Below, in pieces: positions 26,007 to 35,457 of a DNA stretch of 64,000 nucleotides. This DNA comes from Acidobacteriaceae bacterium (lineage in GTDB: Bacteria > Acidobacteriota > Terriglobia > Terriglobales > Acidobacteriaceae), in the NCBI GenBank assembly GCA_003139095.1, contig PLHW01000008.1:356499-420498 (forward strand). The letters run 5' to 3'. The first letter of the stretch is position 1, and each line of letters opens with the position of its first letter. The notes below the pieces were generated by a model. That model was not told where the DNA came from and searched no databases. It saw only the letters and a program-made list of their open reading frames with translations. Made by a program: the position numbers and the translations under genes.

Positions 26007-27029
26007 ATGGCCCGACCCAAAAGCAGAGTTGCAAAAATGGGCCGCAAATGGCATCATATTAGCAACACACTCGCCACGCCTCTCCTTGGGAGACCAAGTG
26101 ATGCGCCTATCTGGCGGGTTTTCTTTTTTCTTCGCAAACTCAAACTTTTCCAACGTCGGAAATACTCAAAGCCCACGCTGACATTCCAAGAGCAATTGGA
26201 ACGGCTTGAATCACGCGGCTTGATCGTATCCGACCGCGGCCTTGCCCTGCGCTGGCTCAGCCGCGTCAATTATTACCGGCTGTCCGCCTACCTATATCCC
26301 TTTCGCCTCGCCGGGGCGGACCGTTATCAAGCCGGTACTACATTTGAGCAAATTGCGCAGTTCTACATCTTCGATCAGAAACTCCGAAGCCTATTGATGG
26401 ATGCCATTCAACGAGTCGAGGTTTGGCTGCGGACGGCGATCACGTATGAGTTGGCACACGAGTACGGTGCTTTTGGATATCTTAAGAAATCCAACTTTAA
26501 CAGGAACTTCGACCACAAAACCTTCCTGAAAACGCTGGAAGGTGAATTCGAAAAATCAAAGGAAAGCTTCGTCCAGCATTATCGAGAAAAGTATACGGGC
26601 GAAAACCATCTCCCGATATGGATGGCGACGGAGATCTTGACGTTCGGCACCGTCTCAGTTTTGTATTCGAATGGCCTCTCCCTCGAAAGTAAACGTAAGA
26701 TCGCACAGCAAATCGGCCAGGCGGATAACGTACTGTCAAATTGGATGCAGAGCCTGACCTATGTGAGGAATCTGTGCGCGCATCACAGCAGAGTCTGGAA
26801 CCGGAAACTCGCGGTCAGCCCTAAGATTCCGAAGAGAAATAAAGTCGGAAAGGTGGATGGGAACCGCATCTATGGAGTGCTGCTCATACTTCAAATTCTG
26901 CTGCGCAGTATCGCGCCGAATAACACTTGGAAAAACTGCGTTCACCAATTAATCGACGCAAACGACTGGATCGACCTTGCACAAATGGGCTTCCCTTCCG
27001 ATTGGAAGGTCAGAGATCCTTGGAAATGA
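26007..27029 (+). CDS. Abi_2/AbiD-like HEPN protein
   Basis: 340 residues. From about residue 54 it matches the abortive-infection AbiD/AbiF (Abi_2) family: KPTLTFQEQLERLESRGLIV, RVNYYRLSAYLYPFR, then the HEPN signature R-x4-H in RNLCAHH (R254-H259). HEPN proteins of this kind are RNases, often phage-responsive; Abi_2 members are reported to act as tRNA- or RNA-degrading toxins. The first 53 residues are basic and not part of the family; ATG 26037 is an alternative start, and an even later start is possible. No recombinase or tRNA-attachment site is nearby. Confidence 0.8.
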   Translation: MARPKSRVAKMGRKWHHISNTLATPLLGRPSDAPIWRVFFFLRKLKLFQRRKYSKPTLTFQEQLERLESRGLIVSDRGLALRWLSRVNYYRLSAYLYPFRLAGADRYQAGTTFEQIAQFYIFDQKLRSLLMDAIQRVEVWLRTAITYELAHEYGAFGYLKKSNFNRNFDHKTFLKTLEGEFEKSKESFVQHYREKYTGENHLPIWMATEILTFGTVSVLYSNGLSLESKRKIAQQIGQADNVLSNWMQSLTYVRNLCAHHSRVWNRKLAVSPKIPKRNKVGKVDGNRIYGVLLILQILLRSIAPNNTWKNCVHQLIDANDWIDLAQMGFPSDWKVRDPWK

Positions 27030-27142
27030 AGGCCACCAGCCTGACACATTTACCTCGGTTTGGCGTTCCACGGCGGAACACTTCAAAGAGAAAATCGCGG
27101 ACGAATTGGGTGATCTCATCGGCAGCATGCACTGCCCAAACT

Positions 27143-28192
27143 CTACGCTTCGATGAGGAACTTGCCGTTGGACATGATTTGTTCTTCGTCAGCCCAGATG
27201 TCGAATTTTCTTCCTACTACGTCGATGTGCGTTGCGGAAAACCATTCGGCGCCAGTGTGGGCGCCATAGGGGTTGCCGAAGGCGATGTGCACGCCGGGAT
27301 ATTTTTCGTCTTGCAGAATCTGGCCGATGACATCTTTTAATTCGATGTTGGTGCCGATGGCGAATTCGCCGACGCGATCGCTGTTTTCGTCGGTGTGGGT
27401 GTAGGCCCAGAAATCGTCGCGGAGTTCACGGTTCGACGACTCGGCGTCGACGAGACGATTTTGTTTGACCCGTATGGTGAGCGGCGTGGCTTTGAGGTCG
27501 CCGAACTTGGCGCAGAGATAATCGCCGACTACGCCATCGATGACGAAGGTTCCATTGACTTCGCCGGGGGTGGTGAAGATTTCGCCGCCGGGGAGGTTGC
27601 CCCACTTTTCGGTGCTGATAATGCCGCTGGTCTTGACCCAGCGGTAATTGGGATTCATATCGGCGATGAGGTTGGTGCCGGAAGGAGTGGTGGCGCGAAT
27701 CTGTTTTGCGGCTCGCACACGCTCGACGACCTTGGCACTGAGGCGATCGACCTTTTGAAAGTCGGCGCGCATGCCTTCGAGCATGATCTGGCGGTTGATG
27801 TTGACCATGTGGGCGTGGCGGATGTGGCGGCGATTAACGATGTCGGTCATCTGCATGCGCGACTTGAGTTCGTTGGTTTGCGCCTGCACGGCGAAGATGC
27901 TGACCTGGCTGGATTCTAGATCGTCGGCGATGGCCTGTGGGAAATCGGAGAGCGGGCGCGGGGCGACATCCTCCAAAACCCAGGCCTGGTAGGGGTTCCC
28001 GAGTTGATCGAGTTCGCGGACGAGGGCAGCGGCGATTTCGAGGCTAACCTGGTCGGTGATGACGGTGACTTTTTCGCCGGGCTGAACGCGGAGACAGACG
28101 CGCACGGCATTACGCGCGCCGGGGGCGAGTTCTGGGTCGAAAGGAAGTTGATTCAGTTGGCGGTTGGATTGTTGGGCGGTATGCAAGCTCAT
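27143..28192 (-). CDS. M29-type (thermophilic leucyl/AmpS-like) metalloaminopeptidase
   Basis: 349 residues, cytoplasmic. The family fold shows at GEKVTVITDQVSLEIAAALVRE and the C-terminal metal-binding part: E204 in NLPGGEIFTTP, E276 in GEFAIGTN, H302 in GVHIAFGNP, H322 and D324 in SATHID. These correspond to the M29 two-metal site; all are present, so activity is expected. It follows the GCS2-type ligase by 44 bp on the same strand, so the two form a probable operon of gamma-glutamyl or dipeptide metabolism. Confidence 0.75.
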   Translation of the reverse strand: MSLHTAQQSNRQLNQLPFDPELAPGARNAVRVCLRVQPGEKVTVITDQVSLEIAAALVRELDQLGNPYQAWVLEDVAPRPLSDFPQAIADDLESSQVSIFAVQAQTNELKSRMQMTDIVNRRHIRHAHMVNINRQIMLEGMRADFQKVDRLSAKVVERVRAAKQIRATTPSGTNLIADMNPNYRWVKTSGIISTEKWGNLPGGEIFTTPGEVNGTFVIDGVVGDYLCAKFGDLKATPLTIRVKQNRLVDAESSNRELRDDFWAYTHTDENSDRVGEFAIGTNIELKDVIGQILQDEKYPGVHIAFGNPYGAHTGAEWFSATHIDVVGRKFDIWADEEQIMSNGKFLIEA

Positions 28193-28236
28193 TCGGAATA
28201 ATGCCTCGGTAAATTTTGCCCTTCTTATAAATTTAC

Positions 28237-29391
28237 TTAGACCGCTTTAGCGGTGGGGAGGTTCTGGAGTCCTTCGTCTTCATCTTCGTCGAGGCCGGCT
28301 TCGGTCTCTGCAATGATGTAATCGACGACGGCCTTCATGTCGCCGGTTTGGCGAAAGACCTCAAGTTGACGATCGGCGCCGGTGCCGTTCTTCATGATCG
28401 TACGAATGTATTCAACTTCTTCGCGGGAGCCAAGCTCGTCGACCACGTCATCGACGAAGGCGAGGTATTCCTCGATGAGCTCGCGTTCGGGCACTTCCAT
28501 CTGCTTGCCGAAATCGATGAGCTTGCCGTTGATGCCGTAGCGCGCGGCCCGCCACTTGTTTTCCATGAGCAGCGAGCGCCGGTAGAGGCGGAAACCCTGA
28601 TTCGACTCATGCAGCTTGTAGAGTTTGACGACGGTCGCCTGGATGAGAGCGGCGAGCGCGATGGTCTCCTCGAGACGCATGGGAATGTCGCAGACGCGGA
28701 ATTCGATGGTATTGAAAAACGGGTGGGGTCGAATGTCCCACCAGATTTTTTTTGCGTTGTCGATGGAATTGGTCTTGATGAGGAGCTTGACGTAGTTATC
28801 GTATTCGCCCCAGCTGGGGAAAAAATCGGGCATGTTGGTGCGCGGAAATTTGTCGAATACCTTGCAGCGATAGGATTTGAGGCCGGTATCCATGCCCAGC
28901 CAAAAGGGGGAATTGGTGGAAAGCGCGAGGAGGTGTGGAACAAAATAGCGGGCGTGATTCATCATGTGAATCGCAGTCTCGCGGTCTTCGATGCCGACGT
29001 GCACGTGGAGACCGAAGATGAGATTCGCACGCGCCACCAGTTGCATGTCCTCGACGATATTTTTGTAGCGATCGTCGGGATAAACCTCCTGCATTCTCCA
29101 GTCGGCGAAGGGGTGGGTGGCGGCAGCAGCGACACTAAGGCCGTTTTCGCGGCCGAGGCGGATGATTTCGCGGCGGAGTTTCTTGAGCTCGTCCTTGGCT
29201 TCTTTGATGTTGGCGCAGACCGAGGTACCGACTTCGACGACCGACTGATGCATCTCCGCCTTGATGCGCTCTTGGAGTGCGACCTTGCCTTTTTCAATGA
29301 TCTCGGCGTGGATGTGGGAGCGCAGATCCCGGGTCTGGGGATCGACAGTCTGGTATTCCTCCTCAATTCCGAGCGTGAAAGAAGGCTTCAT
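28237..29391 (-). CDS. carboxylate-amine ligase, GCS2/YbdK family
   Basis: 384 residues. GIEEEYQTVDP at the N-terminus, the FGLHVHVGIEDRE and HPFFNTIEFRVCDIP motifs and the overall length are those of the glutamate-cysteine ligase 2 (YbdK/EgtA-like) family, which forms gamma-glutamyl amides with ATP. Whether it uses cysteine cannot be read from sequence; many YbdK proteins are weak GCLs. It is the first gene of a two-gene unit with the M29 peptidase and is separated from the phosphofructokinase gene by a terminator. Confidence 0.88.
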   Translation of the reverse strand: MKPSFTLGIEEEYQTVDPQTRDLRSHIHAEIIEKGKVALQERIKAEMHQSVVEVGTSVCANIKEAKDELKKLRREIIRLGRENGLSVAAAATHPFADWRMQEVYPDDRYKNIVEDMQLVARANLIFGLHVHVGIEDRETAIHMMNHARYFVPHLLALSTNSPFWLGMDTGLKSYRCKVFDKFPRTNMPDFFPSWGEYDNYVKLLIKTNSIDNAKKIWWDIRPHPFFNTIEFRVCDIPMRLEETIALAALIQATVVKLYKLHESNQGFRLYRRSLLMENKWRAARYGINGKLIDFGKQMEVPERELIEEYLAFVDDVVDELGSREEVEYIRTIMKNGTGADRQLEVFRQTGDMKAVVDYIIAETEAGLDEDEDEGLQNLPTAKAV

Positions 29392-29404
29392 GGTCCCACC
29401 CTAA

Positions 29405-29435
29405 AAGGCCGCCCGCCGCGGAATTCGCGGCGGGC
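29405..29435 (-). terminator. terminator of the phosphofructokinase gene
   Basis: Perfect 10-bp stem GCCCGCCGCG/CGCGGCGGGC around a 5-nt loop (29411-29435), followed on the minus strand by GGCCTTTTAGG. Confidence 0.7.
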
Positions 29436-29488
29436 AATATGTTACTAGTATACCGAAGGAGTGGGGCAAGTCGCCGGAAAGTTGCGGG

Positions 29489-30562
29489 CTAGGCCTTCGG
29501 GGATTTTTCCTCCAGCTTGTCGAGAATGCCGACGGCGGCGTCGAGGATTTCGGCGTCGAGTTTGCGATTGGTGGAGATGGCCTCGGCGAGTGGGATGGAG
29601 ATAATTTTGTTGCCGCGGAGGGCAGCCATGTGGCCGAACTCGCCGCGATGCACCATGTCAATGGCGCCAAGGCCGTAGCGAGTGGCGAGGACGCGGTCGA
29701 AGGCGCTGGGCGAACCGCCGCGCTGAATGTGCCCGAGAACGACGGAGCGGGTCTCGAAGCCAGTGCGTTTTTCGATTTCGCGGGCGAGGACTTCGCCGAT
29801 GCCGCCGAGACGAAGATGGCCGAACTCGTCGCGGCCGACGTCCTGAAGAACGGGGGCGCCGCCGGCGAGGTCGGGACCACCGGCGAACTTGGCGCCTTCG
29901 GCGGCGACGACGATGCTGAAATAGCGGCCGCGGGCGTGGCGCTGGCGGATGAGTTCGGCGACCTGCTCGATATCGAAGGGAACTTCGGGAACGAGGATGA
30001 CGTCGGCGCCGCCGCCAATGCCGGAGTAGGCGGCGATCCAGCCGGAGTCGCGGCCCATGACCTCGACGACGATGACGCGATTGTGGGCCTCGGCGGTGGT
30101 GTGAACGCGGTCGATGGCGCTGGTGGCGACGTTGACGGCGGTGTCAAAACCGAAGGTGAAGTCGGTGCCGGCAAGATCGTTGTCGATGGTTTTGGGAACG
30201 CCGACGACCTTCATGCCGTTGGCGAAAAGTTTTTGGGCGACGGAGAGCGTGTCGTCGCCGCCGATGGCGATGAGGGCATCGCAGCCGTGGAGTTTGAGGT
30301 TGGCCATGCACTTTTCAAGGCCGTCGGGATGCTTGACGGGATTGGTGCGCGAAGTGCGGAGAATGGTGCCGCCGCGGGGGAGAATTCCGCCGACGTTGGA
30401 AAGGTCGAGGGGCATGGTCTTGTCGTCGACCAGGCCGCGCCAGCCTTCCATGAAGCCGACGAACTCGTCGCCATAGTGAAACGTGCCTTTGCGGACGACG
30501 GCGCGAATGACCGCATTGAGGCCGGGGCAATCGCCGCCGCCGGTTAAGATGCCGATTTTCAT
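29489..30562 (-). CDS. pfkA: 6-phosphofructokinase with PPi-type active-site residues
   Basis: 357 residues. The N-terminal phosphoryl-donor loop MKIGILTGGGDCPGLNA, GGDDT (101-105), PKTIDND (123-129), the catalytic aspartate in that motif and the MGRDSGWIA and ILGYIQRGG-equivalent (VLGHIQRGGSPSAFDR) segments are all present. Residue 104 is Asp and residue 124 is Lys; ATP-dependent enzymes normally have Gly at both, and D104/K124 mark PPi-dependent enzymes. So the donor is probably pyrophosphate, which would make pfp a better name. ATG 30562 is preceded by AGGAG; an in-frame upstream extension is not conserved. No other glycolytic gene is adjacent. Confidence 0.9.
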   Translation of the reverse strand: MKIGILTGGGDCPGLNAVIRAVVRKGTFHYGDEFVGFMEGWRGLVDDKTMPLDLSNVGGILPRGGTILRTSRTNPVKHPDGLEKCMANLKLHGCDALIAIGGDDTLSVAQKLFANGMKVVGVPKTIDNDLAGTDFTFGFDTAVNVATSAIDRVHTTAEAHNRVIVVEVMGRDSGWIAAYSGIGGGADVILVPEVPFDIEQVAELIRQRHARGRYFSIVVAAEGAKFAGGPDLAGGAPVLQDVGRDEFGHLRLGGIGEVLAREIEKRTGFETRSVVLGHIQRGGSPSAFDRVLATRYGLGAIDMVHRGEFGHMAALRGNKIISIPLAEAISTNRKLDAEILDAAVGILDKLEEKSPKA

Positions 30563-30874
30563 TGCCAGCTCCTGAAAGATGAGTTCATATAAGTCCGCGC
30601 CGGGCCGGGCCGCTGACCCGGACGATGTAACGCGAAATTGCCCGGGCCGCTCATGTTCAAGACCCGAGGATCGGTGATTCAAGCCGCGGTCATGGTAGAA
30701 AATTTGGCCCGAAATAGAAGGTTATCACGCCGATTTGGTGCTGTGATCGAAGAGCCAGATCGGCGTTTTGCAGCGCGGCGATGCGAGGACTGCAATAGGC
30801 GCTCGGGGGAATGACTTTAGCGGCGGCGGCGCCATCGATTCGCCTGGCGAATCGCAGCACTTAGGCTTTTCTTT
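30563..30874. other. 312-bp intergenic region
   Basis: Contains the promoter and leader of the phosphofructokinase gene (minus) and the end of the lipoprotein operon (minus). No gene or clear hairpin is seen. Confidence 0.4.
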
Positions 30875-32932
30875 CTACGGGCAGCCGGTACATACGGGAG
30901 TTCGCGCGGCATAATAGCCGATCGAAACCTGTCCCGGTTGCTCGGGCGGTGTCGCGTTTATCAGATCGGTTTCGACCCAGAAGCCGTGCTCGGGATCGAT
31001 GAAGTAATAATCGACGGCGATCTGAGGATTGAACGCGACACTGTTAACAAACTGGTTGTTGGTCCCCACCAGAACGCCCGAGTAAGGACCGGTGGCCGTG
31101 GGCGCAGTGAACGTGCCGGTGAATGGTTGGTCCTGATTGGCGCCAAACCCGAGATTGATATCGGCAATGCCGGACAACGAAGGCGGCATGGCGGTTGAGT
31201 CCGCGTTCAATGGGGCGGTGCCGTCGTTCTCGTTGCCGCCGGAAATTTCCTGCGTGAAGCTAAAGCCATAATTGCCGCTGAAGGCGGCCGTCATCGTCGA
31301 TTGCGGATAAGAGATTCCTGACCCGACAGACGGGTAGTGGTTGTCTCCCGCCTCGAGCGCCAGGGCCGGGTTGCCGTTGCCGGTGAGATACAAAAAGAGC
31401 GTCGGTAGATATCCCGAGTGCGGCTCGGGGTTGAAGGTGATGGAAGTCGAGGTGGCGCGACCGGTTCCGGTGGAGTCGACGGAATAGGTTCCCGTGAATG
31501 GCGCACTGATCTGAGCGCCCGGGTTGGAATTGCCTTGAAGAGTATTTAAGTCCAGGAACGTGTCGGAGAAGCCAGCGGTGAGATTTCCGGCGCCATCGGC
31601 AGTGAAGAGGCCAACCGCAGTCAACGTGTTCGGGACCAGATTGAAGTTGCTGAGGTCCGTTCCAAGGATGCCGAAGACGTAGGTTCCCGACAAGAAGGAG
31701 TTGTCGGTGAAGGTGCCGGTTACGGTTCCCTGGCCGATAGCGGGACCAGCGGTCAAGCCGAAGGGGGAAGCGCTGCCATTGATAGTGTCGGTTTCGATGA
31801 GCTTGATGTGGGTGCTGTCCACGATGTAACCGGTGAACTGTAGTGGGGTCGACTTGTTTCCGGCGCCGAAGGGGGCGCTCAGATTCAATGTGAAGCCACC
31901 ATATTGATCCGGAGCCGTGAGTGTTCCGGAAATCCCCAGGGCCGTGGCGTTCAATTTCTTACCGACGATCTCGTCGGTCACGCTGCCACTTCCGGAGATG
32001 GTGTTGGGCGAATCAATATTTAAGATACCGCCGAAAGCTACCGGCAGAGCTTTCACAACATCCGTGCCGCTGACCGCGAAGGCGTAGCCGCCGGCGGGCA
32101 CCGCGGTGGTGGTCTGCAAATCCAGCGTGCCGGTGGCGGAGGCGCCGGTGGCCGCATTTCCGAGGTCCATCTGGGAAATCATCGCCTGGGTGGTTGAAAG
32201 GTAAACGAAGGCAAACGTCTCGACGCCGTTGCCGCCGATGCTGGTGTCGTTGGTGTTGATGGTGATGGTGCCGCGACCATCGTTGCCGAGGAAATAGTTG
32301 CCTCCGATGATGGCGTCCGTCAGAGAGCCCGTCGAAGCATAATTGGCGGTCTGCTCGCCGCCCTTAATGCCGCCCTTGCCGTCGAGTTGAATCACACCGG
32401 CAAACTGGTATGGATTGAGACTGGAGTCCGCACCCTGCGCCTGGAGAACGTAGTTACCAGCCGGCAGACTGCTATTAAAGGTTGAGATGGTGATGGGAGC
32501 GACCTTGTTCTTGGTTGGATCGGCAGTGGCTAACGCCGTAATTTCGACGACCATCGTGTTTCCGGCGAGGGAAGATGGCGCGGTGTAAGTAATGGGAGAG
32601 CCGCTTGCCGTGTGGGAAGCAGTGTTGCCGTTGACGGTGAGCGAACCGCAGTTCGGCGGAAACTGGCAAGTCAAGTTCCAGTCAACTCCATAATTCTTTG
32701 GATCGTTGCCGACGGTAGCGGTGAGATTCTCCGAGAAACTGACCCCGAGCGACGCTCCCGGCGTGGGAGTAAAAGCGATGGTGACCGACGACTGCGCGGG
32801 CGGTGGAGGATTCTGCACATTGTCCGTGCTTCCTCCGCATCCGGCGAGGGTTGCAATCGTCACCGCCAGTAGAAGAAGGAAAATCGATCGATGGGTTGCC
32901 AATGCCAGCCTCCGTGATAATTTGCGTTGCAT
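30875..32932 (-). CDS. secreted multi-repeat lipoprotein, last gene of the TonB-receptor operon
   Basis: About 685 residues. Signal peptide with lipobox (TIATLAGC) at residues 20-35, then a Pro-rich linker, an Ig-like domain (SVTIAFTPTPGASLGVSFSENLTATV), and about four units of roughly 120 residues beginning P/L-(S/A)G-(N/T)Y.F..(Q/G)G.D and containing GNYFLGNDGRG-type turns. No enzyme motif is seen. The stop of the preceding lipoprotein gene lies 36 bp upstream, so it is probably cotranscribed with the receptor. It may bind a ligand at the outer membrane, or decorate the surface; this is inference. Confidence 0.7.
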   Translation of the reverse strand: MQRKLSRRLALATHRSIFLLLLAVTIATLAGCGGSTDNVQNPPPPAQSSVTIAFTPTPGASLGVSFSENLTATVGNDPKNYGVDWNLTCQFPPNCGSLTVNGNTASHTASGSPITYTAPSSLAGNTMVVEITALATADPTKNKVAPITISTFNSSLPAGNYVLQAQGADSSLNPYQFAGVIQLDGKGGIKGGEQTANYASTGSLTDAIIGGNYFLGNDGRGTITINTNDTSIGGNGVETFAFVYLSTTQAMISQMDLGNAATGASATGTLDLQTTTAVPAGGYAFAVSGTDVVKALPVAFGGILNIDSPNTISGSGSVTDEIVGKKLNATALGISGTLTAPDQYGGFTLNLSAPFGAGNKSTPLQFTGYIVDSTHIKLIETDTINGSASPFGLTAGPAIGQGTVTGTFTDNSFLSGTYVFGILGTDLSNFNLVPNTLTAVGLFTADGAGNLTAGFSDTFLDLNTLQGNSNPGAQISAPFTGTYSVDSTGTGRATSTSITFNPEPHSGYLPTLFLYLTGNGNPALALEAGDNHYPSVGSGISYPQSTMTAAFSGNYGFSFTQEISGGNENDGTAPLNADSTAMPPSLSGIADINLGFGANQDQPFTGTFTAPTATGPYSGVLVGTNNQFVNSVAFNPQIAVDYYFIDPEHGFWVETDLINATPPEQPGQVSIGYYAARTPVCTGCP

Positions 32933-32970
32933 CATCTTCTTCTTTCTTCGCCGCTTTCTTCGCTACCGGG

Positions 32971-35457
32971 TCATTTCGCCAAGGTCAGTTTCGTGCTCCG
33001 CCGCCCCACTGACCGCGACGCGGGTGGGGGCGGTACATATTGCCCTGTACCGCGCAGCCGGACTGTTTGTGGAACGCCCGTCGGCTCAGGTATGTAGTTA
33101 ATCGTCAGAGACCCGGGAAGGACTCCCACGCTCGCGGGCTTGAATGTTACGGTTAAAGTGCAACTGTCGCCCGGAGCCAGGGTAGATGCACAATCATCCG
33201 ATTCCGAGTAATTGCCGCTCACCTGGATTTTGCCGACCAAAGTTACCGTCTGGGTGGTGGTGAGGTTCGGGTCATTCGTAAGTGTGATCGTCATTGCGGC
33301 ACTCTTCGTGCCTATCAACTCGTTCCCAAAATCCAAGCCTGCACTCGGCGACATCCGAAGAGGGCTGGTCGGATTGGCCTTCAACTCCACGGGGTATCGG
33401 CCACTGTCGATTTCGCAAGGATTGGACTCAGACGGGAGCGTGCCAGCCGGCCAGCATTGTAAGGTGTTCAATTCGAGAAAATAATCCGGGCCGCCCGCGA
33501 CCGAAGTGTTCGGCTGCGGAACGTAACTGATCTGAAGACTACAGCCGGCTTGCGGAGCGAGCAGCGCCCCCGTGCAAGTGTCCGCGGAAATCTGGAAATT
33601 GGACTGCAATGTACCGGGATCGCTATCGCAGTTGTAGCTAACAGTTGGTGGCGCGGTAGGGGTGGGGAAAACCGGGACGATGCCATTGTTTACGCCCGGT
33701 TGCGTGCCGACGACTAACACACCCGCGACGGGAGCTGCCTGCCGTGGGGCGGGAAGAATGAGTGGAGCTCTCACCGGGTTCACGCAAGCCGCACTTCCGA
33801 GGATCTGCACTGGATTCGCGCTGGTGTTGCTAAACGTCAGCGTTTGCGGAGGACTGGCCTCGGGAGGAGCAAGCTGCTCCTCGGCGCTGAAATCAAGTTC
33901 GCGAACCGAGGGCTGGATGGCGCTGAGCCCGAGGCCCGTAACGGGCACAACAAAGGCTTTATCGTTATCCGCACTGGTGGGGGTGTTGACCTGCACCTGA
34001 ATGTTTGGAATCGCGTACGGACAATATTCCGGCGCGAGACCGGCAGTGGAAAGCGGGCTGCCAAAGGGTATCCACGGACAAGATTCCTGGGGGGAAAACG
34101 TAACTGTGATGGAACATGACTGGCCGACGGCGAGGTCGAACGGTTGTCCCCCTGACGGGCTTCCTCCGCTGCCGCAAGCGTCGGTCTCAGCAAAGCTGGG
34201 GAGATTGTTGAAATCGCTCTCGCCACCGAAGGAGTAGGTATTGTTGTCACTGAAACTTAGTGTTACGCCACTTAGCGGGCTACTGGAATTGTTGGTCAGG
34301 GAAATGGACTGCTGCGATGGGGCTGTCCCCAACAGCTGTGCCGGGAAAATAAGAGCGGCTGGCGACAGCGTGATCGGTTCCTGGCAAGCGGCCGTGCTGT
34401 TCAACGCCAGGCAGACGTAGCCTACCTCTTGTGGCGTGGTAACCCCGGCAACCACGATGGCCGGGCAGGTCTTGGTGTTGATGCCGTATGCCTGTCCGCC
34501 TTGGGAGTGGAGAACGTATCCGTTGGTGGTCGAGTCGAAGGTGACAGTATCGAGGCCGCCGGTGGTGCTGGCCTGACTAAGTGCGACGCCAATCTGACCA
34601 TCATTCGATCCGTTCGTTCCTATGAGTTGGAGGATCACGGTATTGCCGCTGATCTGGCCATTTACCGAGAGCAGGCCATCGGGGATACACGGATAATTAC
34701 TCAGGCCCGTGGTCGGATCGATAAAACTCAAAGTGCCGGTTATCGTGGCATTGCTCGCGCCAATATTCGGTCCCTGCGTGAGTGAGCCCGTCACGGGGAA
34801 ATCCTGATTCACGAGGCCCGAGTTGTCTCCCGTGCCGCCGCTGTGAAAGCTGCCCGTGATCGAACCCGTCAGTGGCGGCACGGAAACTGCGCTCCATGGC
34901 AGGCCGGTTTCGTCGTATCCGCAAACGGAACCGTCGGCCGCTGTACCGGCGGTGGAGGTATAGGTCCCGCTCATCGACGAATTGTCGGAGCTCAGCGTTC
35001 CCTTGAGCGTGAAGGTCTGCGTGCCTGCGATCTGGGTAATGGTCACGTCCTGCCCGCTGACCGTGATGCTGACGGGCGCCGAACCGCTGTTGCACGCTCC
35101 CGTGAGGGAGGTTGACGAGGTAACCGAATAAACGGTCTGACCGGTGACCGAGCCGTTGCCGTCCAGCAGAAACCCGCCAAGCATCCCGCCCGTAAAGGTG
35201 GGATCGCTCGGATTGCCGTCGGTCTGCGGGGCCATGGTGAACTGCCAATTGCCGGAGAGCGCTCCACTCTGTTGCGCGCTTCCGGACCCGCTGCCGCCGC
35301 CACCACACGCGGAAAGCGCCGCCGTGATTATGACTGTGCCGGCAAGCAACAAAACCCTTAGACTACTCGCGAAGAGTACGCACAATCGGTGCGATCCATG
35401 ATTCGCACGGTATGGCTTTCGATTCTTAGTCAATCTCTTCTTAGTCAATCTCTGCAT
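32971..35457 (-). CDS. secreted Ig-like lipoprotein (long paralogue)
   Basis: 828 residues from ATG 35457. Signal peptide with lipobox ALSAC then a Gly/Ser-rich spacer (GGGGSGSGS). Residues 55-330 form a conserved domain starting LSGNWQFTMAPQTDG; the rest is a set of choice-of-anchor/abnormal-spindle-type Ig-like repeats (LIFPAQLLGT..SQQSISLTNNSS, LDFGNELIGTKSAAMTITLTN). It is homologous along most of its length to the gene upstream (35441-37015), so the pair is a tandem duplication. The start overlaps the stop of that gene by 17 bp. The direct repeat in the start region gives the duplicated RLTKK/RLTKN peptide. Confidence 0.75.
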   Translation of the reverse strand: MQRLTKKRLTKNRKPYRANHGSHRLCVLFASSLRVLLLAGTVIITAALSACGGGGSGSGSAQQSGALSGNWQFTMAPQTDGNPSDPTFTGGMLGGFLLDGNGSVTGQTVYSVTSSTSLTGACNSGSAPVSITVSGQDVTITQIAGTQTFTLKGTLSSDNSSMSGTYTSTAGTAADGSVCGYDETGLPWSAVSVPPLTGSITGSFHSGGTGDNSGLVNQDFPVTGSLTQGPNIGASNATITGTLSFIDPTTGLSNYPCIPDGLLSVNGQISGNTVILQLIGTNGSNDGQIGVALSQASTTGGLDTVTFDSTTNGYVLHSQGGQAYGINTKTCPAIVVAGVTTPQEVGYVCLALNSTAACQEPITLSPAALIFPAQLLGTAPSQQSISLTNNSSSPLSGVTLSFSDNNTYSFGGESDFNNLPSFAETDACGSGGSPSGGQPFDLAVGQSCSITVTFSPQESCPWIPFGSPLSTAGLAPEYCPYAIPNIQVQVNTPTSADNDKAFVVPVTGLGLSAIQPSVRELDFSAEEQLAPPEASPPQTLTFSNTSANPVQILGSAACVNPVRAPLILPAPRQAAPVAGVLVVGTQPGVNNGIVPVFPTPTAPPTVSYNCDSDPGTLQSNFQISADTCTGALLAPQAGCSLQISYVPQPNTSVAGGPDYFLELNTLQCWPAGTLPSESNPCEIDSGRYPVELKANPTSPLRMSPSAGLDFGNELIGTKSAAMTITLTNDPNLTTTQTVTLVGKIQVSGNYSESDDCASTLAPGDSCTLTVTFKPASVGVLPGSLTINYIPEPTGVPQTVRLRGTGQYVPPPPASRSVGRRSTKLTLAK

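Noticed and set aside
28348..30547. Long plus-strand frames opposite GCS2 and phosphofructokinase
   Set aside because: Shadows of recognisable genes on the other strand; amino-acid composition (Ala/Gly/Asp/Val) is that of antisense GC-rich DNA.
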